Positions 53,611 to 62,659 of a stretch of DNA of 64,000 bases are shown here, piece by piece. Under the pieces are notes generated by a model that made no database searches, was not told where the DNA came from, and worked only from the letters and a program-made list of their open reading frames with translations. Origin of the DNA: Oryzicola mucosus. Its GTDB lineage: Bacteria > Pseudomonadota > Alphaproteobacteria > Rhizobiales > Rhizobiaceae. The position numbers and the translations under genes are program-made. Positions within the stretch are counted from its first letter, which is position 1, and every line of letters begins with the position of its first letter. The stretch is from the NCBI RefSeq assembly GCF_014534685.1, contig NZ_JACVVX010000001.1, positions 574,501 through 638,500 of the forward strand, given 5' to 3'.

Positions 53611-55833
53611 ATGATGGGTGCGAAACATCTGCGCGGCCTTCTGGCTGCGACGGCTCTGTCTTTTGCCGCTTTAGGCGCTCTGTCGGGTGCCGCCGTGGCG
53701 CGGACCAATCATGCCTTGCTGGTGGCGGTCACGGCCTATCCCAACCTGCCGCCCAAGGCAGCGCTCATCGGTCCCAACCACGATGCCCGGCTTGTGCGGG
53801 AGTATCTGACGACGGCGGCGCCGGTGCCTTTCTCGGCCGACAATGTGGTTGTTCTCGCCGATGGCCTCGAAGGCGCGGCGGGATCGCCGACCCATGAAGC
53901 GATCCTGGCCCAACTCAAGACACTGGCCGACACCGTGCAGCGCGACGACTTCGTCTATCTGCATTTTTCCGGCCACGGCGCACAGCAGCCGGAGACGGCT
54001 GCCGGCAACGAAACCGACGGGCTGGACGAGATTTTCCTGCCCGCAGATACCGGCAAATGGGCGAACCGCGACCAGGGCGTGCCCAATGCGCTGATGGATG
54101 ACGAGATCGGCGCGGCGCTGGACGCCATCCGCGACAAGGGCGCCTTCGTCTGGTTCGTCATCGACGCCTGCCATTCCGGCAGTGCCACGCGCGCCGCCGA
54201 TATCGGCGACGATGTGGTGGTTGAGCGGAAGCTGGATTTCGACACATTGGGCATTCCCGCCGAAGAGGTGAGCAAGGCCGAGGCCTTAGCCACACAAGCG
54301 CCGGCGGAACGCCAGGCGGCCTTTTCGCTGACCGACGAAAAGACCGGCGACGCTGCGGTCCGCGCGTTTTCGCCCGGCACCGCCTCGCCGACCAGTGCTG
54401 CGCCCCTTGCAAAGGGCGGCCTGGTCGCGTTCTTCGCCGCCCAGACCATCGAGACGACGCCCGAAATGCCCCTGCCGAAAGGCGAACCGCAGGCCGAGCG
54501 CTACGGGCTGTTCACCTACACGCTGTTCTCCAAGCTCGCGGAAAATCCGGGCGCGACCTACCGGCAGCTGGGGCATGCGGTGCTGCAGCAATATTCCGCC
54601 GACCGGCGCGAGCGGCCGACGCCGCTGTTCGAGGGCGATCTCGACGCGCGTGCCTTCGACAGCGAACAGCTCGATACCGTCATGCAGTGGCCGGTGACCG
54701 TGGACGGCAATTCCGCAACCGTGCCGGCAGGCTCCCTGCACCGCTTGTCCAAGGGCACCAAGCTCGCAATCCTGCCCTCGCCGACATCGAAGCCCGAAGA
54801 AGCGCTGGGCTATCTCGAGGTGAGTTCCGCCAGGAACCTGTCCAGCAAGCTGGCTCCCGTCACCTATGAGGGCAAGCGCGCCATAAAACTCGCCGACCTG
54901 CCCAAAAATGTCTATGCGCGGCTGGCGGAAGTTTCCGTCGACTACATGCTGACGGTGGCGCGGCCATCGCCCATCGAGGGCATGGTCGATCAGGTCAATG
55001 CCGCCAACCAGATGCTCGACACGCTGGCCAGGGACGACCAGCAGCGCTTTCGCATCAGGCTGGTCGACGCAGGCGCGGAGGCCGACCTTCGGCTCGCCGT
55101 ATGGGCCGAGAAAACGCTTCCCGGCGCATCCGCTAATGCAAGCGCCGAGCCCGCACTTTGGTTTCTGCCGCCCTCCGGCGAAATCGAACTCGACAGCGGC
55201 AGCAAGCCGCCTTCGGTGACGCTCGATGCCGCCAACCCCGAAGAGACGGCGAAAAAGACGGCGGAGAACCTGCTGAAGATTTTCCGCGCCACAGCCCTGT
55301 CGCGACTGGCCGCGGCGTCGGACTACAAGCCTGAAGACGTGTCGGTGCAGTTCCTCATCAAGCGCGACGGACGGGACGACCTGGAGCCGCTGCAGGCTTC
55401 GTCGGTGCCGATCCTCAATCCCGGCGACCAGATCCATGTGCTGGCCGAAAACGCCTCGCCCGATCTCGTCGACATCAACATCCTCTATGTCGGCAGTGAC
55501 TATTCGATCAGCCACATGGACGCCCAGCGCCTGGTCGCGGGCGCCAAGGTCGAGGAAGGCATTCTGGAGATCACCGAATCGAGCTTCGGCATGGAGCGCA
55601 TGATCGCAGTTCTGACCGAAGCCCCGCCGCTGAGCGAGGTCGAGGATTTGAAATTCCTCGAACAGGACGGGGTGCTGCCGGCGACGCGAGGCGTCGCGCA
55701 GGCCTCGTTCGGCGCCTTGCTGGACGATATCGGGCTTGCGCCCTCTACCCGCTCGGCCGCCAAACTCAACGACAAAGCCAAGGCGGGCGGCGCGGTCATG
55801 ATCTTCCCGATCGAGACCCGCCCGCGCTCGTGA
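53611..55833 (+). CDS. Exported caspase-fold protease (peptidase C14 / metacaspase-like)
   Basis: The 740-residue protein starts with a signal peptide (about 1-30) followed by a caspase-like domain (about 33-380). Catalytic dyad motifs are visible: His122 in YLHFSGHGAQ and Cys187 in VIDACHSGS. After it lies a large region without recognised domains (380-740) whose last part (NPGDQIHVLAENASPDLVDINILYV) looks beta-rich and may be DUF4384-like. The start at 53611 is followed directly by another ATG. It lies with two small genes that overlap each other, suggesting one functional unit. Substrate and role are unknown; export makes a classic cytoplasmic suicide-defence role less likely. Confidence 0.85.
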   Translation: MMGAKHLRGLLAATALSFAALGALSGAAVARTNHALLVAVTAYPNLPPKAALIGPNHDARLVREYLTTAAPVPFSADNVVVLADGLEGAAGSPTHEAILAQLKTLADTVQRDDFVYLHFSGHGAQQPETAAGNETDGLDEIFLPADTGKWANRDQGVPNALMDDEIGAALDAIRDKGAFVWFVIDACHSGSATRAADIGDDVVVERKLDFDTLGIPAEEVSKAEALATQAPAERQAAFSLTDEKTGDAAVRAFSPGTASPTSAAPLAKGGLVAFFAAQTIETTPEMPLPKGEPQAERYGLFTYTLFSKLAENPGATYRQLGHAVLQQYSADRRERPTPLFEGDLDARAFDSEQLDTVMQWPVTVDGNSATVPAGSLHRLSKGTKLAILPSPTSKPEEALGYLEVSSARNLSSKLAPVTYEGKRAIKLADLPKNVYARLAEVSVDYMLTVARPSPIEGMVDQVNAANQMLDTLARDDQQRFRIRLVDAGAEADLRLAVWAEKTLPGASANASAEPALWFLPPSGEIELDSGSKPPSVTLDAANPEETAKKTAENLLKIFRATALSRLAAASDYKPEDVSVQFLIKRDGRDDLEPLQASSVPILNPGDQIHVLAENASPDLVDINILYVGSDYSISHMDAQRLVAGAKVEEGILEITESSFGMERMIAVLTEAPPLSEVEDLKFLEQDGVLPATRGVAQASFGALLDDIGLAPSTRSAAKLNDKAKAGGAVMIFPIETRPRS

Positions 55834-55925
55834 CGACAGGCTTGCGCGGCGCCAGGCTTTGGGGACAATGGGATGGTGCCAGACTCCGGCGCACAACGGT
55901 TTACATCAACGTCTATGGTGATGCG

Positions 55926-56321
55926 ATGAAAGTCCTTGCTTCCGCATGCCGCTTCCTGCTCGCAGCCATACTGGCCGCGGTATCCTCGCAGGCGTTGGCG
56001 GATGGAGCTTGCGCTGTCTGCGACAAGGAAATCGTCACCAATGCGGAGCTCGCCTCCTGCTTCCTCGACAGCTATGACGAATTTGCCAAGCGAGCGGGAA
56101 ACGCCGTTGTGGTCGATCTCAGTGCCTGCGAACAGGCGCGCGGCGTGATCGAACCGCTCAAGAGCCTCGTCTCCCCTGTCGGCCCGGAGACGGCCACGCC
56201 GGATGAGCCGAACGTCACCTTCATGGTCTCGCGCACGCAGCTCGACTGCCTGCGGAAAAAGCTGCAGGAGCCGGGGCTGAAGCTCGACCCGTCGCTGCGC
56301 ATCGCCCTGGGAAGCTGCTGA
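55926..56321 (+). CDS. Small exported Cys-rich protein of unknown function
   Basis: I do not recognise the family. The 131-residue protein has a signal peptide (VLASACRFLLAAILAAVSSQ, cleavage near LADG) and a mature part with six Cys (CAVC, ASC, SAC, LDC and a C-terminal Cys), consistent with disulfides in the periplasm. It begins 92 bp after the caspase-like gene, and its stop shares a base with the next start (TGATG), so it is coupled to the membrane protein gene. Confidence 0.75.
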   Translation: MKVLASACRFLLAAILAAVSSQALADGACAVCDKEIVTNAELASCFLDSYDEFAKRAGNAVVVDLSACEQARGVIEPLKSLVSPVGPETATPDEPNVTFMVSRTQLDCLRKKLQEPGLKLDPSLRIALGSC

Positions 56322-56995
56322 TGAGCGACGCCGCGCCCCTCACCCCGCCCGTCGCCGGCATTGCGCCCAAACCCAAGACGGTCCTGCCGGAAACCGGCGA
56401 AGGCTTGCCGTGGCAAAGCCCGCAGGAGATCAAGAAGGAAAGCAATCCGTTCACCGACCGGGACTGGCGCATGCTGGTTTACGCGTGGTCCGGCCTGGCG
56501 CTGCGCCTGGTGCTGATCTTCGGCGCGGCTTTCACCGTCTACCAGTTTCTCAACGGGCGCGACGAGAAGCGCGTCGAGCGGACGCTGGATCTGGTGACGC
56601 TGTGGGAGCAGCCCGACTACCAGCAGGCGCAGAAGGCAGTGCGGCAGCGGCTGGATGCGCTCGACGCGGCCAACCGGCAATTCCTTCCCGCGGGCGCGAC
56701 GCCGGCGGAACAACTCGTCTATTTCCAGCGCATCGGTTCGCAGGCGATGACCGAACAGGGCGGCGCGATGCCCCTGACCGACTTCCGCGACCAGTTCGAC
56801 CGGATCGTCTATTTCCTCAACCGGGTCTCGACCTGCGTGTCCGGCGACCTTTGTTCGAAGGAGGTGGCCGACACCTATTTCAAGGACTACGCGCAGTCAT
56901 TCTGGAATTCGTTCTCCGGCTTCATCAAGGCCGAACGCCGTAACGGCGCGCCGAATTTCGCTCGCGCGATAGAGAGCTACGCGCAAGGGACCTGA
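56321..56995 (+). CDS. One-pass membrane protein of unknown function
   Basis: I do not recognise the family. The 224-residue protein has a Pro-rich cytoplasmic N terminus (about 1-40), one membrane helix at about 48-72 (YAWSGLALRLVLIFGAAFTVY) and a largely helical C-terminal domain with a CVSGDLC Cys pair near 185. Its start overlaps the stop of the Cys-rich gene by one base. Together with the upstream genes it may form an envelope complex with the caspase-like protein. Confidence 0.75.
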   Translation: MSDAAPLTPPVAGIAPKPKTVLPETGEGLPWQSPQEIKKESNPFTDRDWRMLVYAWSGLALRLVLIFGAAFTVYQFLNGRDEKRVERTLDLVTLWEQPDYQQAQKAVRQRLDALDAANRQFLPAGATPAEQLVYFQRIGSQAMTEQGGAMPLTDFRDQFDRIVYFLNRVSTCVSGDLCSKEVADTYFKDYAQSFWNSFSGFIKAERRNGAPNFARAIESYAQGT

Positions 56996-57006
56996 CCGGA
57001 GATGGC

Positions 57007-57708
57007 TTATTCTGCCGTGGGAGCCTTCGACGGCAGGGGGAACAGCGAAACCAGCCGTTCGGCAGCTTCCCTGTCGCCGTCCAGCTTCAGCGCACCGCCC
57101 GCTTCGAGGTCCGCGAGCGGAACGCCGCCATAGAAGGCAGCGGCCAGGATTTGCGCATTTCCGGTGAGCACGGCCTTAGCCTCAGCCGGGTCGCCGCGTT
57201 CCACGTGAATCGAGCCATCCATTACCCGAACCACGAACCCGTCATTCGGGAGCTTGAGGCCCACAGTCAGGTCCAGGCCATCGGCGCGCAAGGGATCGAA
57301 CATCGTCCGCATCGACAGCACCAGCGAGACCGTTCCGAACGGCAGTGTCGGATCGTGCAGCGGCGACCGCGCAGCCCAGCGCCCCATGGCCTGGAAGATG
57401 GGCTCGGATTCATAGCCCCACTCGGTCAGTTCATAGACCTGGATGTTGGCCGGCGGCGGCAGCTTGCGTCGCTTGACCACGCCGCTCGCTTCCAGCCCTT
57501 CGAGCCGCTGCGTCAGTACGTTGGCGCTGATGCCGGGCAAATCCGCGCGCAGGTCGCCGAAGCGCTTCGGCCCCAGCATGAGTTCGCGGATGACCAGAAT
57601 AGCCCATCGTTCGCCCAGCAAATCGAGCGCATGCGCGGTGGCGCAAGCGTCTTCGTAAAGCCGCTTCGGGCTCTGCTTTTCTCTTTCAGTTATTTTTTTT
57701 AACTTCAT
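57007..57708 (-). CDS. HxlR-family regulator fused to an SCP2-like domain
   Basis: The 233-residue protein has an N-terminal HxlR winged helix (CATAHALDLLGERWAILVIRELMLGPKRFGDLR at about 22-55; ISANVLTQRLEGLEASGVVKRR). A C-terminal domain (about 130-225) with a sterol-carrier-like pattern (VGLKLPNDGFVVRVMDGSIHVERGD) follows, which could bind a hydrophobic effector. It is divergent from a VOC-family gene it probably controls. Two AGTT/AACT inverted repeats lie at its start (57688-57704 and 57709-57725). Confidence 0.88.
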   Translation of the reverse strand: MKLKKITEREKQSPKRLYEDACATAHALDLLGERWAILVIRELMLGPKRFGDLRADLPGISANVLTQRLEGLEASGVVKRRKLPPPANIQVYELTEWGYESEPIFQAMGRWAARSPLHDPTLPFGTVSLVLSMRTMFDPLRADGLDLTVGLKLPNDGFVVRVMDGSIHVERGDPAEAKAVLTGNAQILAAAFYGGVPLADLEAGGALKLDGDREAAERLVSLFPLPSKAPTAE

Positions 57709-57725
57709 AGTTGCTTTTTATAACT
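57688..57725. promoter_or_regulatory. Two inverted repeats at the HxlR/VOC divergent promoter
   Basis: AGTTA-N7-TAACT (57688-57704, over the first codons of the HxlR gene) and AGTT-N9-AACT (57709-57725) are AT-rich half-site pairs 21 bp apart centre to centre. This suits side-by-side binding by a dimeric winged-helix protein. Confidence 0.4.
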
Positions 57726-57768
57726 TAAGCCGGCATGATCGTCAAATCGAAATCGAGAGGAGGATGCC

Positions 57769-58194
57769 ATGTCCAAGCTTATCTTCGTCAACCTGCCCGT
57801 CGCCGACCTGCCCAAATCCATCGCCTTCTACGAAGCCATCGGCGCGACGTTGAATCCGCAGTTCACCGATGAGACGGCGGCCTGCATGGTTTTCTCGGAG
57901 ACCATCCATGTCATGCTGCTGACCCATCCGAAATACAGCCAGTTCACGCAGAAGCCCATCGCCGACGCCCACGCCACCAGCGAGGTGTTGATCTGCGTGT
58001 CCGCCGATTCCCGCGACGACGTCGACGCGATGACGGAGAAAGCCGAAAAGGCCGGCGGCAAGCCGGATGTCGGGCCGAAGCAGGATTACGGTTTCATGTA
58101 CGGCCGCAGCTTCGACGATCTCGACGGCCACCATTGGGAGGTCATGTGGATGGATATGGCTGCCGCGCAGGCGCAGGCCGCCGAAAAGGCCTGA
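57769..58194 (+). CDS. VOC-family (glyoxalase/bleomycin-resistance fold) protein
   Basis: The 141-residue protein has the paired beta-alpha-beta-beta-beta units of the vicinal oxygen chelate fold: LIFVNLPVADLPKSIAFYEAIGA at the start and YGFMYGRSFDDLDGHHWEVMWMD at the end, the latter carrying a probable metal-binding Glu and His. Members include glyoxalase I-like enzymes and antibiotic-binding proteins; the specific activity cannot be read. It follows GAGAGGAGG, a strong ribosome site, and is divergent from the HxlR gene. Confidence 0.88.
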   Translation: MSKLIFVNLPVADLPKSIAFYEAIGATLNPQFTDETAACMVFSETIHVMLLTHPKYSQFTQKPIADAHATSEVLICVSADSRDDVDAMTEKAEKAGGKPDVGPKQDYGFMYGRSFDDLDGHHWEVMWMDMAAAQAQAAEKA

Positions 58195-58237
58195 GCCTTG
58201 GACCGGGGGCGGGCGCGCTGCCGAGCAACCGCCTCCC

Positions 58238-59158
58238 TCAATTGCCTTGCGTCTGCAAACGCTCGGGATAGAGCGCGCGGGCGAGATCGCGGATTGCCTC
58301 GGCGGTCCGGGGCCCGAAGCCGAGCATGTACGGCCCTTGAAGCACCACCAGCGCTTTATTCTTGCCCGCAGGCGTCGTCGCCAGCGCCGGAATGGCAAAG
58401 ACGTCGTCGGGCTTGGGCCCGCCCGCGGCATCCGGCATCATCAAAACCACATCCGGTCCGACTTCGAGCAGCTTTTCCTCCGACACCGCCTTGTAGCCCG
58501 AGTATTCGGCGAGAGGATTGGTGCCTCCGGCATAGCGGATGATGGCGTCGGCGGAGGTGTCCGAACCCGCGCCCGTCAGCCGTGCGAGACCGTGAAAGAA
58601 CACGACCTTGCGGCGTTCGGCTTGCGGAATGGAGGCGCCCAGTTCGGCTGCCTCCCGGAAATCGGCGAGCACGGTAGCGGCAAGGTGTTCGCCCTTTTCC
58701 TCTTCGCCCAAAATCCTGGCGATGACCTCGATCTTGCGCACGATCCCCTCGCCCGAATTGCCTTCGGGCACGAACAGCATGGGCACGGACAGCCCTTTCA
58801 GGATGTCGACGGCCTCGGGTGGGCCGATATCCTCGGCAGCCAGGATCAGGTCGGGATTGAGCGCGATGATCCCTTCGGCGGAAAGCGCACGGCGGTAGCC
58901 GACATTCGGCTTGGCCGCAGCCGCCTCGGGGTAGCGGCTGGAGCGGTCGACGGCGACAATGCGGTCGGCGGCGCCCAGCGCCATGGCAATCTCCGTGACA
59001 TCCGGCCCGAGCGAGACGATGCGCCTGTAAGCGGGCTCGGCATGAGCGGCTGCGACCACGAGCAGAAGCGCCAAGGCCTGCAAGACGAAGAGCACCATCA
59101 CCTGCTGGGACCGCGCTGAAAAAGCGTCTCGGGTTCTATCTCGTATCATTGGCATCAA
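58238..59158 (-). CDS. hmuT: Heme ABC transporter substrate-binding protein
   Basis: HmuT binds heme in the periplasm and delivers it to HmuUV. The 306-residue protein has an N-terminal hydrophobic signal (VLFVLQALALLLVVAAAHA), then RRIVSLGPDVTEIAMALGAADRIVAVDRSSRYP, typical of the HmuT branch of class-III binding proteins, and a C-terminal GPYMLGFGPRTAEAI segment. The start may be internal (59098). HmuU, HmuV and HmuS genes are not adjacent, which is unusual. It is divergent from the receptor gene, and a RirA-type box lies between them. Confidence 0.9.
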   Translation of the reverse strand: MMPMIRDRTRDAFSARSQQVMVLFVLQALALLLVVAAAHAEPAYRRIVSLGPDVTEIAMALGAADRIVAVDRSSRYPEAAAAKPNVGYRRALSAEGIIALNPDLILAAEDIGPPEAVDILKGLSVPMLFVPEGNSGEGIVRKIEVIARILGEEEKGEHLAATVLADFREAAELGASIPQAERRKVVFFHGLARLTGAGSDTSADAIIRYAGGTNPLAEYSGYKAVSEEKLLEVGPDVVLMMPDAAGGPKPDDVFAIPALATTPAGKNKALVVLQGPYMLGFGPRTAEAIRDLARALYPERLQTQGN

Positions 59159-59230
59159 TGTCCCATCCTGGCGTCGCGCAGCGTCGCAGCATCACCGCTG
59201 CGATTCTCGATCTGGCCTAAGAGGATATAA

Positions 59231-59249
59231 CTTGACTTTATAAATCAAG
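59231..59249. promoter_or_regulatory. RirA-type iron-responsive operator (IRO box)
   Basis: CTTGA-N9-TCAAG, containing the TGA-N9-TCA core described for RirA binding in Rhizobiales, lies in an AT-rich stretch. It is 80 bp upstream of the TonB-dependent receptor ATG and 73 bp upstream of hmuT, so it can serve both divergent units. Confidence 0.65.
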
Positions 59250-59328
59250 ATTTTTATCGAGCGTTATAGCTCACCGACACAAGCCAGCCATTCACAGCCA
59301 GCCGTCCCTGTTTTCTGGAGAACTTCGA

Positions 59329-61437
59329 ATGGCCGGCTCCCCGCTGCCCCGCAACCTGCTTGCGGCTGGCTCAGCCCTTACTGTCCTTTGCCTGTTCAAT
59401 CCCGGCCTGGCCCGCGCGCAGCAGGCGGCCGACGCGCCGGTTCTGAAAAAGCAGGAGCAGCAGGACGCCAAGGCCGGCGAGAAGGTGACGGTTCTCGACA
59501 CCATCACGATCAGCGCCACCATGCAGTCCCTGGCGCTGATCGATTCGATGTCGGGCACCAGCCTTGTCAAACGTGACGAGATCGACCGCGTCCAGGCGAC
59601 CTCGGCCGCCGACCTGTTCCGCAACGTTCCAGGCGTGGCAGCCTCGCCCAATGGCGACGATCCCGCCACGTCCATCAACATACGCGGCCTGCAGCAATAT
59701 GGCCGCGTCGCCGTGACGCTCGACGGCGCACGCCAGGATTATTGGCGCGTCGGCCACGGCTCGGGGTCGTTCTACATCGAGCCGGAGCTTCTCAAGCAGG
59801 TCACCGTCATTCGCGGCCCCGTTTCCAACGCCTATGGCTCGGGCGCCATCGGCGGCGTCGTCTCTTTCGAGACCAAGGACGCCCGAGACTTCCTGCGCGA
59901 CGGAGAGACCTGGGCGCTGAGCCAGAGGCTGCGCTACGAGAGCAATGGCGAAGGCAAGCTGTCGAGCACGACGGGCGCCTATGCGTTCAACGAAAATATC
60001 GACGTCATCGGCAACATCGTCTGGCGCGACAGCGACGAATACAAGGACGGCAATGGCGACACGGTGCGCTGGACCGGCGAGGATGTGGTCAGCGGCTTCG
60101 GCAAGATCACCATGCGTCCCGCAGACGGCCATGAGATCAAGCTCGGCATGACCGCGCAGGACTATAGTGACTTCATCACAGGCTCGAGCGGTTCGTCCTC
60201 CGCAACGCTGAGCCGCTACGATGCACGCACCAAAGTCTACACCTACAGCGGCAGCTATACCTACAAGCCGGACGACAACGAGCTGGTGGATTTTACCGCA
60301 AACGCCTATCACGCCAGCACCAAGGCCGACCAGTTCCAGACCTGGCCTGAGGCGAGCTACGGCAACAGCCGCTACTACGACGTTGCGACATCGGGCGTGA
60401 ACGCGCGCAATTCGTCGCGTTTCGAAGCCCTGAACATGCAGCATACGCTGACCTACGGCTTCGATTACTACGACCTCGAAGGGTCGTCCGACACCGACAA
60501 TTTCGGCCAGGGCTCTCAGCGCGCCTATGGCGGCTTCATGCAGTGGGAAGGCAAGTACGAGCAGTGGCTCGATCTGATCGCGGCCCTTCGCTATGACGGC
60601 TACCAGCTCGACGGCCGCAGCAAGGCGACGCCGACCACGCCGTCGCAGGACGTCTCGCTCGATGGCGACCGCTGGTCGCCGCGCGTCACGGTCGGCGTCA
60701 CGCCGTTGGAAGGCTTGCAGGTCTACGGCACCTATGCCGAGGGCTACCGCGTTCCGCATATGCAGGACGTGTTCCGCCAGAACGGCGCGCACGGCTCGGG
60801 CTACGAGCCGAACCTGCTGCTGCGGCCGGAAGTGGCGCGGACCTGGGAAGCGGGCGTGAACCTGCAGTACAACGACGTCTTGACTGGCGGCGACCTGCTC
60901 CGCCTGAAGGCCAACCTCTTCCACTCCGATGTCGACGACTACATCAACACGGTCTCGAGCGGCGGCATAACCCGTTCGGAAAATGTCGGCACGGCACGGC
61001 TGCGGGGCGTCGAGGTCGAAGGCATCTACGATTATGGCTTCGGCTTCATCAACCTCGCGGCATCCTTCACCGACGCCACCATGCGCGACGGTGTCTATGC
61101 CGGCGAGACGCTGAGCAACACCCCGCTCGACAATGTCTCGGCGACGCTCGGTTTCCGCGCCTTCGAGGATCGGCTGACCTATGGCATCCAGTACCAGAGC
61201 ATCGGCGAGGTGACGCGGGTGTTGAGCACGGGGACCAAGGTCTATCCGCGCGTCGACCTGATCAATGTCTTCGCCAATTGGGACATTAACGACAATCTGA
61301 AGCTGGATCTCGGCGTCGATAATGTGTTCGACCAGGCCTACACCGATCCCCAGAGCGGCTGGTCGACGACCTCGGACATCGAACAGGCCAAGGGCCGCAC
61401 CTTCAAGGTCGCGCTGACCGGCCGCATCGGCGGCTGA
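59329..61437 (+). CDS. TonB-dependent outer-membrane heme/hemoglobin receptor
   Basis: The 702-residue receptor brings heme or a heme protein ligand across the outer membrane. It has a signal peptide (about 1-28), a TonB box-like segment LDTITISA near 58, a plug domain (TSAADLFRNVPGVAASPNGDD; INIRGLQQYGRVAVTLDGAR; IRGPVSNAYGSGAIGGVVSF) and a 22-strand barrel ending in the usual aromatic-poor ALTGRIGG. The plug pattern places it with the hemoglobin/transferrin/lactoferrin receptor family (HmuR/BhuR-like). A RirA-type box precedes it and a siderophore-interacting reductase follows by 76 bp. Confidence 0.93.
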   Translation: MAGSPLPRNLLAAGSALTVLCLFNPGLARAQQAADAPVLKKQEQQDAKAGEKVTVLDTITISATMQSLALIDSMSGTSLVKRDEIDRVQATSAADLFRNVPGVAASPNGDDPATSINIRGLQQYGRVAVTLDGARQDYWRVGHGSGSFYIEPELLKQVTVIRGPVSNAYGSGAIGGVVSFETKDARDFLRDGETWALSQRLRYESNGEGKLSSTTGAYAFNENIDVIGNIVWRDSDEYKDGNGDTVRWTGEDVVSGFGKITMRPADGHEIKLGMTAQDYSDFITGSSGSSSATLSRYDARTKVYTYSGSYTYKPDDNELVDFTANAYHASTKADQFQTWPEASYGNSRYYDVATSGVNARNSSRFEALNMQHTLTYGFDYYDLEGSSDTDNFGQGSQRAYGGFMQWEGKYEQWLDLIAALRYDGYQLDGRSKATPTTPSQDVSLDGDRWSPRVTVGVTPLEGLQVYGTYAEGYRVPHMQDVFRQNGAHGSGYEPNLLLRPEVARTWEAGVNLQYNDVLTGGDLLRLKANLFHSDVDDYINTVSSGGITRSENVGTARLRGVEVEGIYDYGFGFINLAASFTDATMRDGVYAGETLSNTPLDNVSATLGFRAFEDRLTYGIQYQSIGEVTRVLSTGTKVYPRVDLINVFANWDINDNLKLDLGVDNVFDQAYTDPQSGWSTTSDIEQAKGRTFKVALTGRIGG

Positions 61438-61513
61438 TCGAGGCCAAAGCCGGGCCGACGAGGCCCGGCTTCACGCGAAGACCAAGCTTTATGCAAAGAC
61501 AGGGGACCGCATC

Positions 61514-62587
61514 ATGACGCTCACCAGCCGCGCCGAAGTTTCGCTCAGCCACCTGCCCACCTATCTCGACAGCATCGTCGACCGGCTGGGCAGCTACCAC
61601 CCGGAGGTGGTGCGGCAGGGCGAACGCGCCGAGTTTCGCTATCCGTTCGGCCGGGCGGCGCTGGATTTTCCGCAGGGCCGGCTGGTGATGACGGCCGAAG
61701 CGCCCGACACTATGGGCCTGGCGCGCGTCAAGGACCTGGTGGCTGTGGCCGTCCAGCTCTATGCCAAGTCGGAAAACCCGCGCATCGTCTGGACCGGCGA
61801 CCTCGCAGGCGAGACAAGGCTGGAGCAATTCCGGCTGATGCGGGTGACGGCCAAGCACTATGTGACGCCGCGGATGCTCAGGGTGCGGCTTGCCGGCAAG
61901 GATCTGGCGCGCTTCGGCCTGTTCGGCGGCATGCATATCCGCATGCTGTTCGCCACGCCGGAGAATCCCGATCCGGTCTGGCCGGTGATGGGCGAGAACG
62001 GGTTGCCGTCCTGGCCGTCCGAGGCGAGGCGTCCGGTCTCCAGAGCCTATACGGTTCGCGCGCTCGATGCGGAAGCGGGCTGGATCGATGTCGATTTCGT
62101 CATGCATGAGGAGCACGGCGTCGCCTCATCCTGGGCTGTTCATGCCGAGGAAGGGGACACGGTGGGTGTGCTTGGACCGGTCGGGCGACCGCTCAAATCC
62201 GCCGACTGGTATGTGCTCGGCGCCGACGAGACCGGTCTTCCAGCTGTCGGGCGACTGCTCGAAAGCCTCTCGCCGGACACCCAGGGCATCGCCTATCTCG
62301 AGGTGGAAAATGCCGCCGAGGAACAGGAACTGAAGCGCCCGGACGGATTTGAAATCCGCTGGCTGCACCGCAATGGAGCGCCCACCGACGGCACGACAGG
62401 GTTTTCGCACCTTGTCTGCAACCAGCCCTGGCCGGACCGGGACAAGACCTTCGGCTGGTTCGCGGCCGAGGCAAGCGTCGCCAAGAAGGTCCGCGAGCAT
62501 TGGCGCGTCACGCGCGGCCTCGGCCGCGACCGTACGCTGGTCGCCGGCTACTGGCAGCGCGACAGCACCGGCTTCATGGCCGGCTGA
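61514..62587 (+). CDS. Siderophore-interacting flavin reductase with N-terminal DUF2218
   Basis: The 357-residue protein joins an N-terminal DUF2218 domain (about 1-95) to a siderophore-interacting reductase (about 100-357). The latter has FAD-binding SRAYTVRALD and HGVASSWAVHAEEGDTV, and NAD(P)-binding VLGADETGLPAVGRLLE, and ends in the GYWQRDSTGF motif usual in the family. Such proteins reduce ferric siderophores in the cytoplasm to release iron. Its place after the receptor suggests the pair is co-expressed and iron-regulated. Confidence 0.9.
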   Translation: MTLTSRAEVSLSHLPTYLDSIVDRLGSYHPEVVRQGERAEFRYPFGRAALDFPQGRLVMTAEAPDTMGLARVKDLVAVAVQLYAKSENPRIVWTGDLAGETRLEQFRLMRVTAKHYVTPRMLRVRLAGKDLARFGLFGGMHIRMLFATPENPDPVWPVMGENGLPSWPSEARRPVSRAYTVRALDAEAGWIDVDFVMHEEHGVASSWAVHAEEGDTVGVLGPVGRPLKSADWYVLGADETGLPAVGRLLESLSPDTQGIAYLEVENAAEEQELKRPDGFEIRWLHRNGAPTDGTTGFSHLVCNQPWPDRDKTFGWFAAEASVAKKVREHWRVTRGLGRDRTLVAGYWQRDSTGFMAG

Positions 62588-62659
62588 TATCAGCGAAAAA
62601 CTCTTGCCTTTCTCGACGCGGGGCGTTCCTGTGTCGCCGAACCAGGTTTGGAGGACAGA

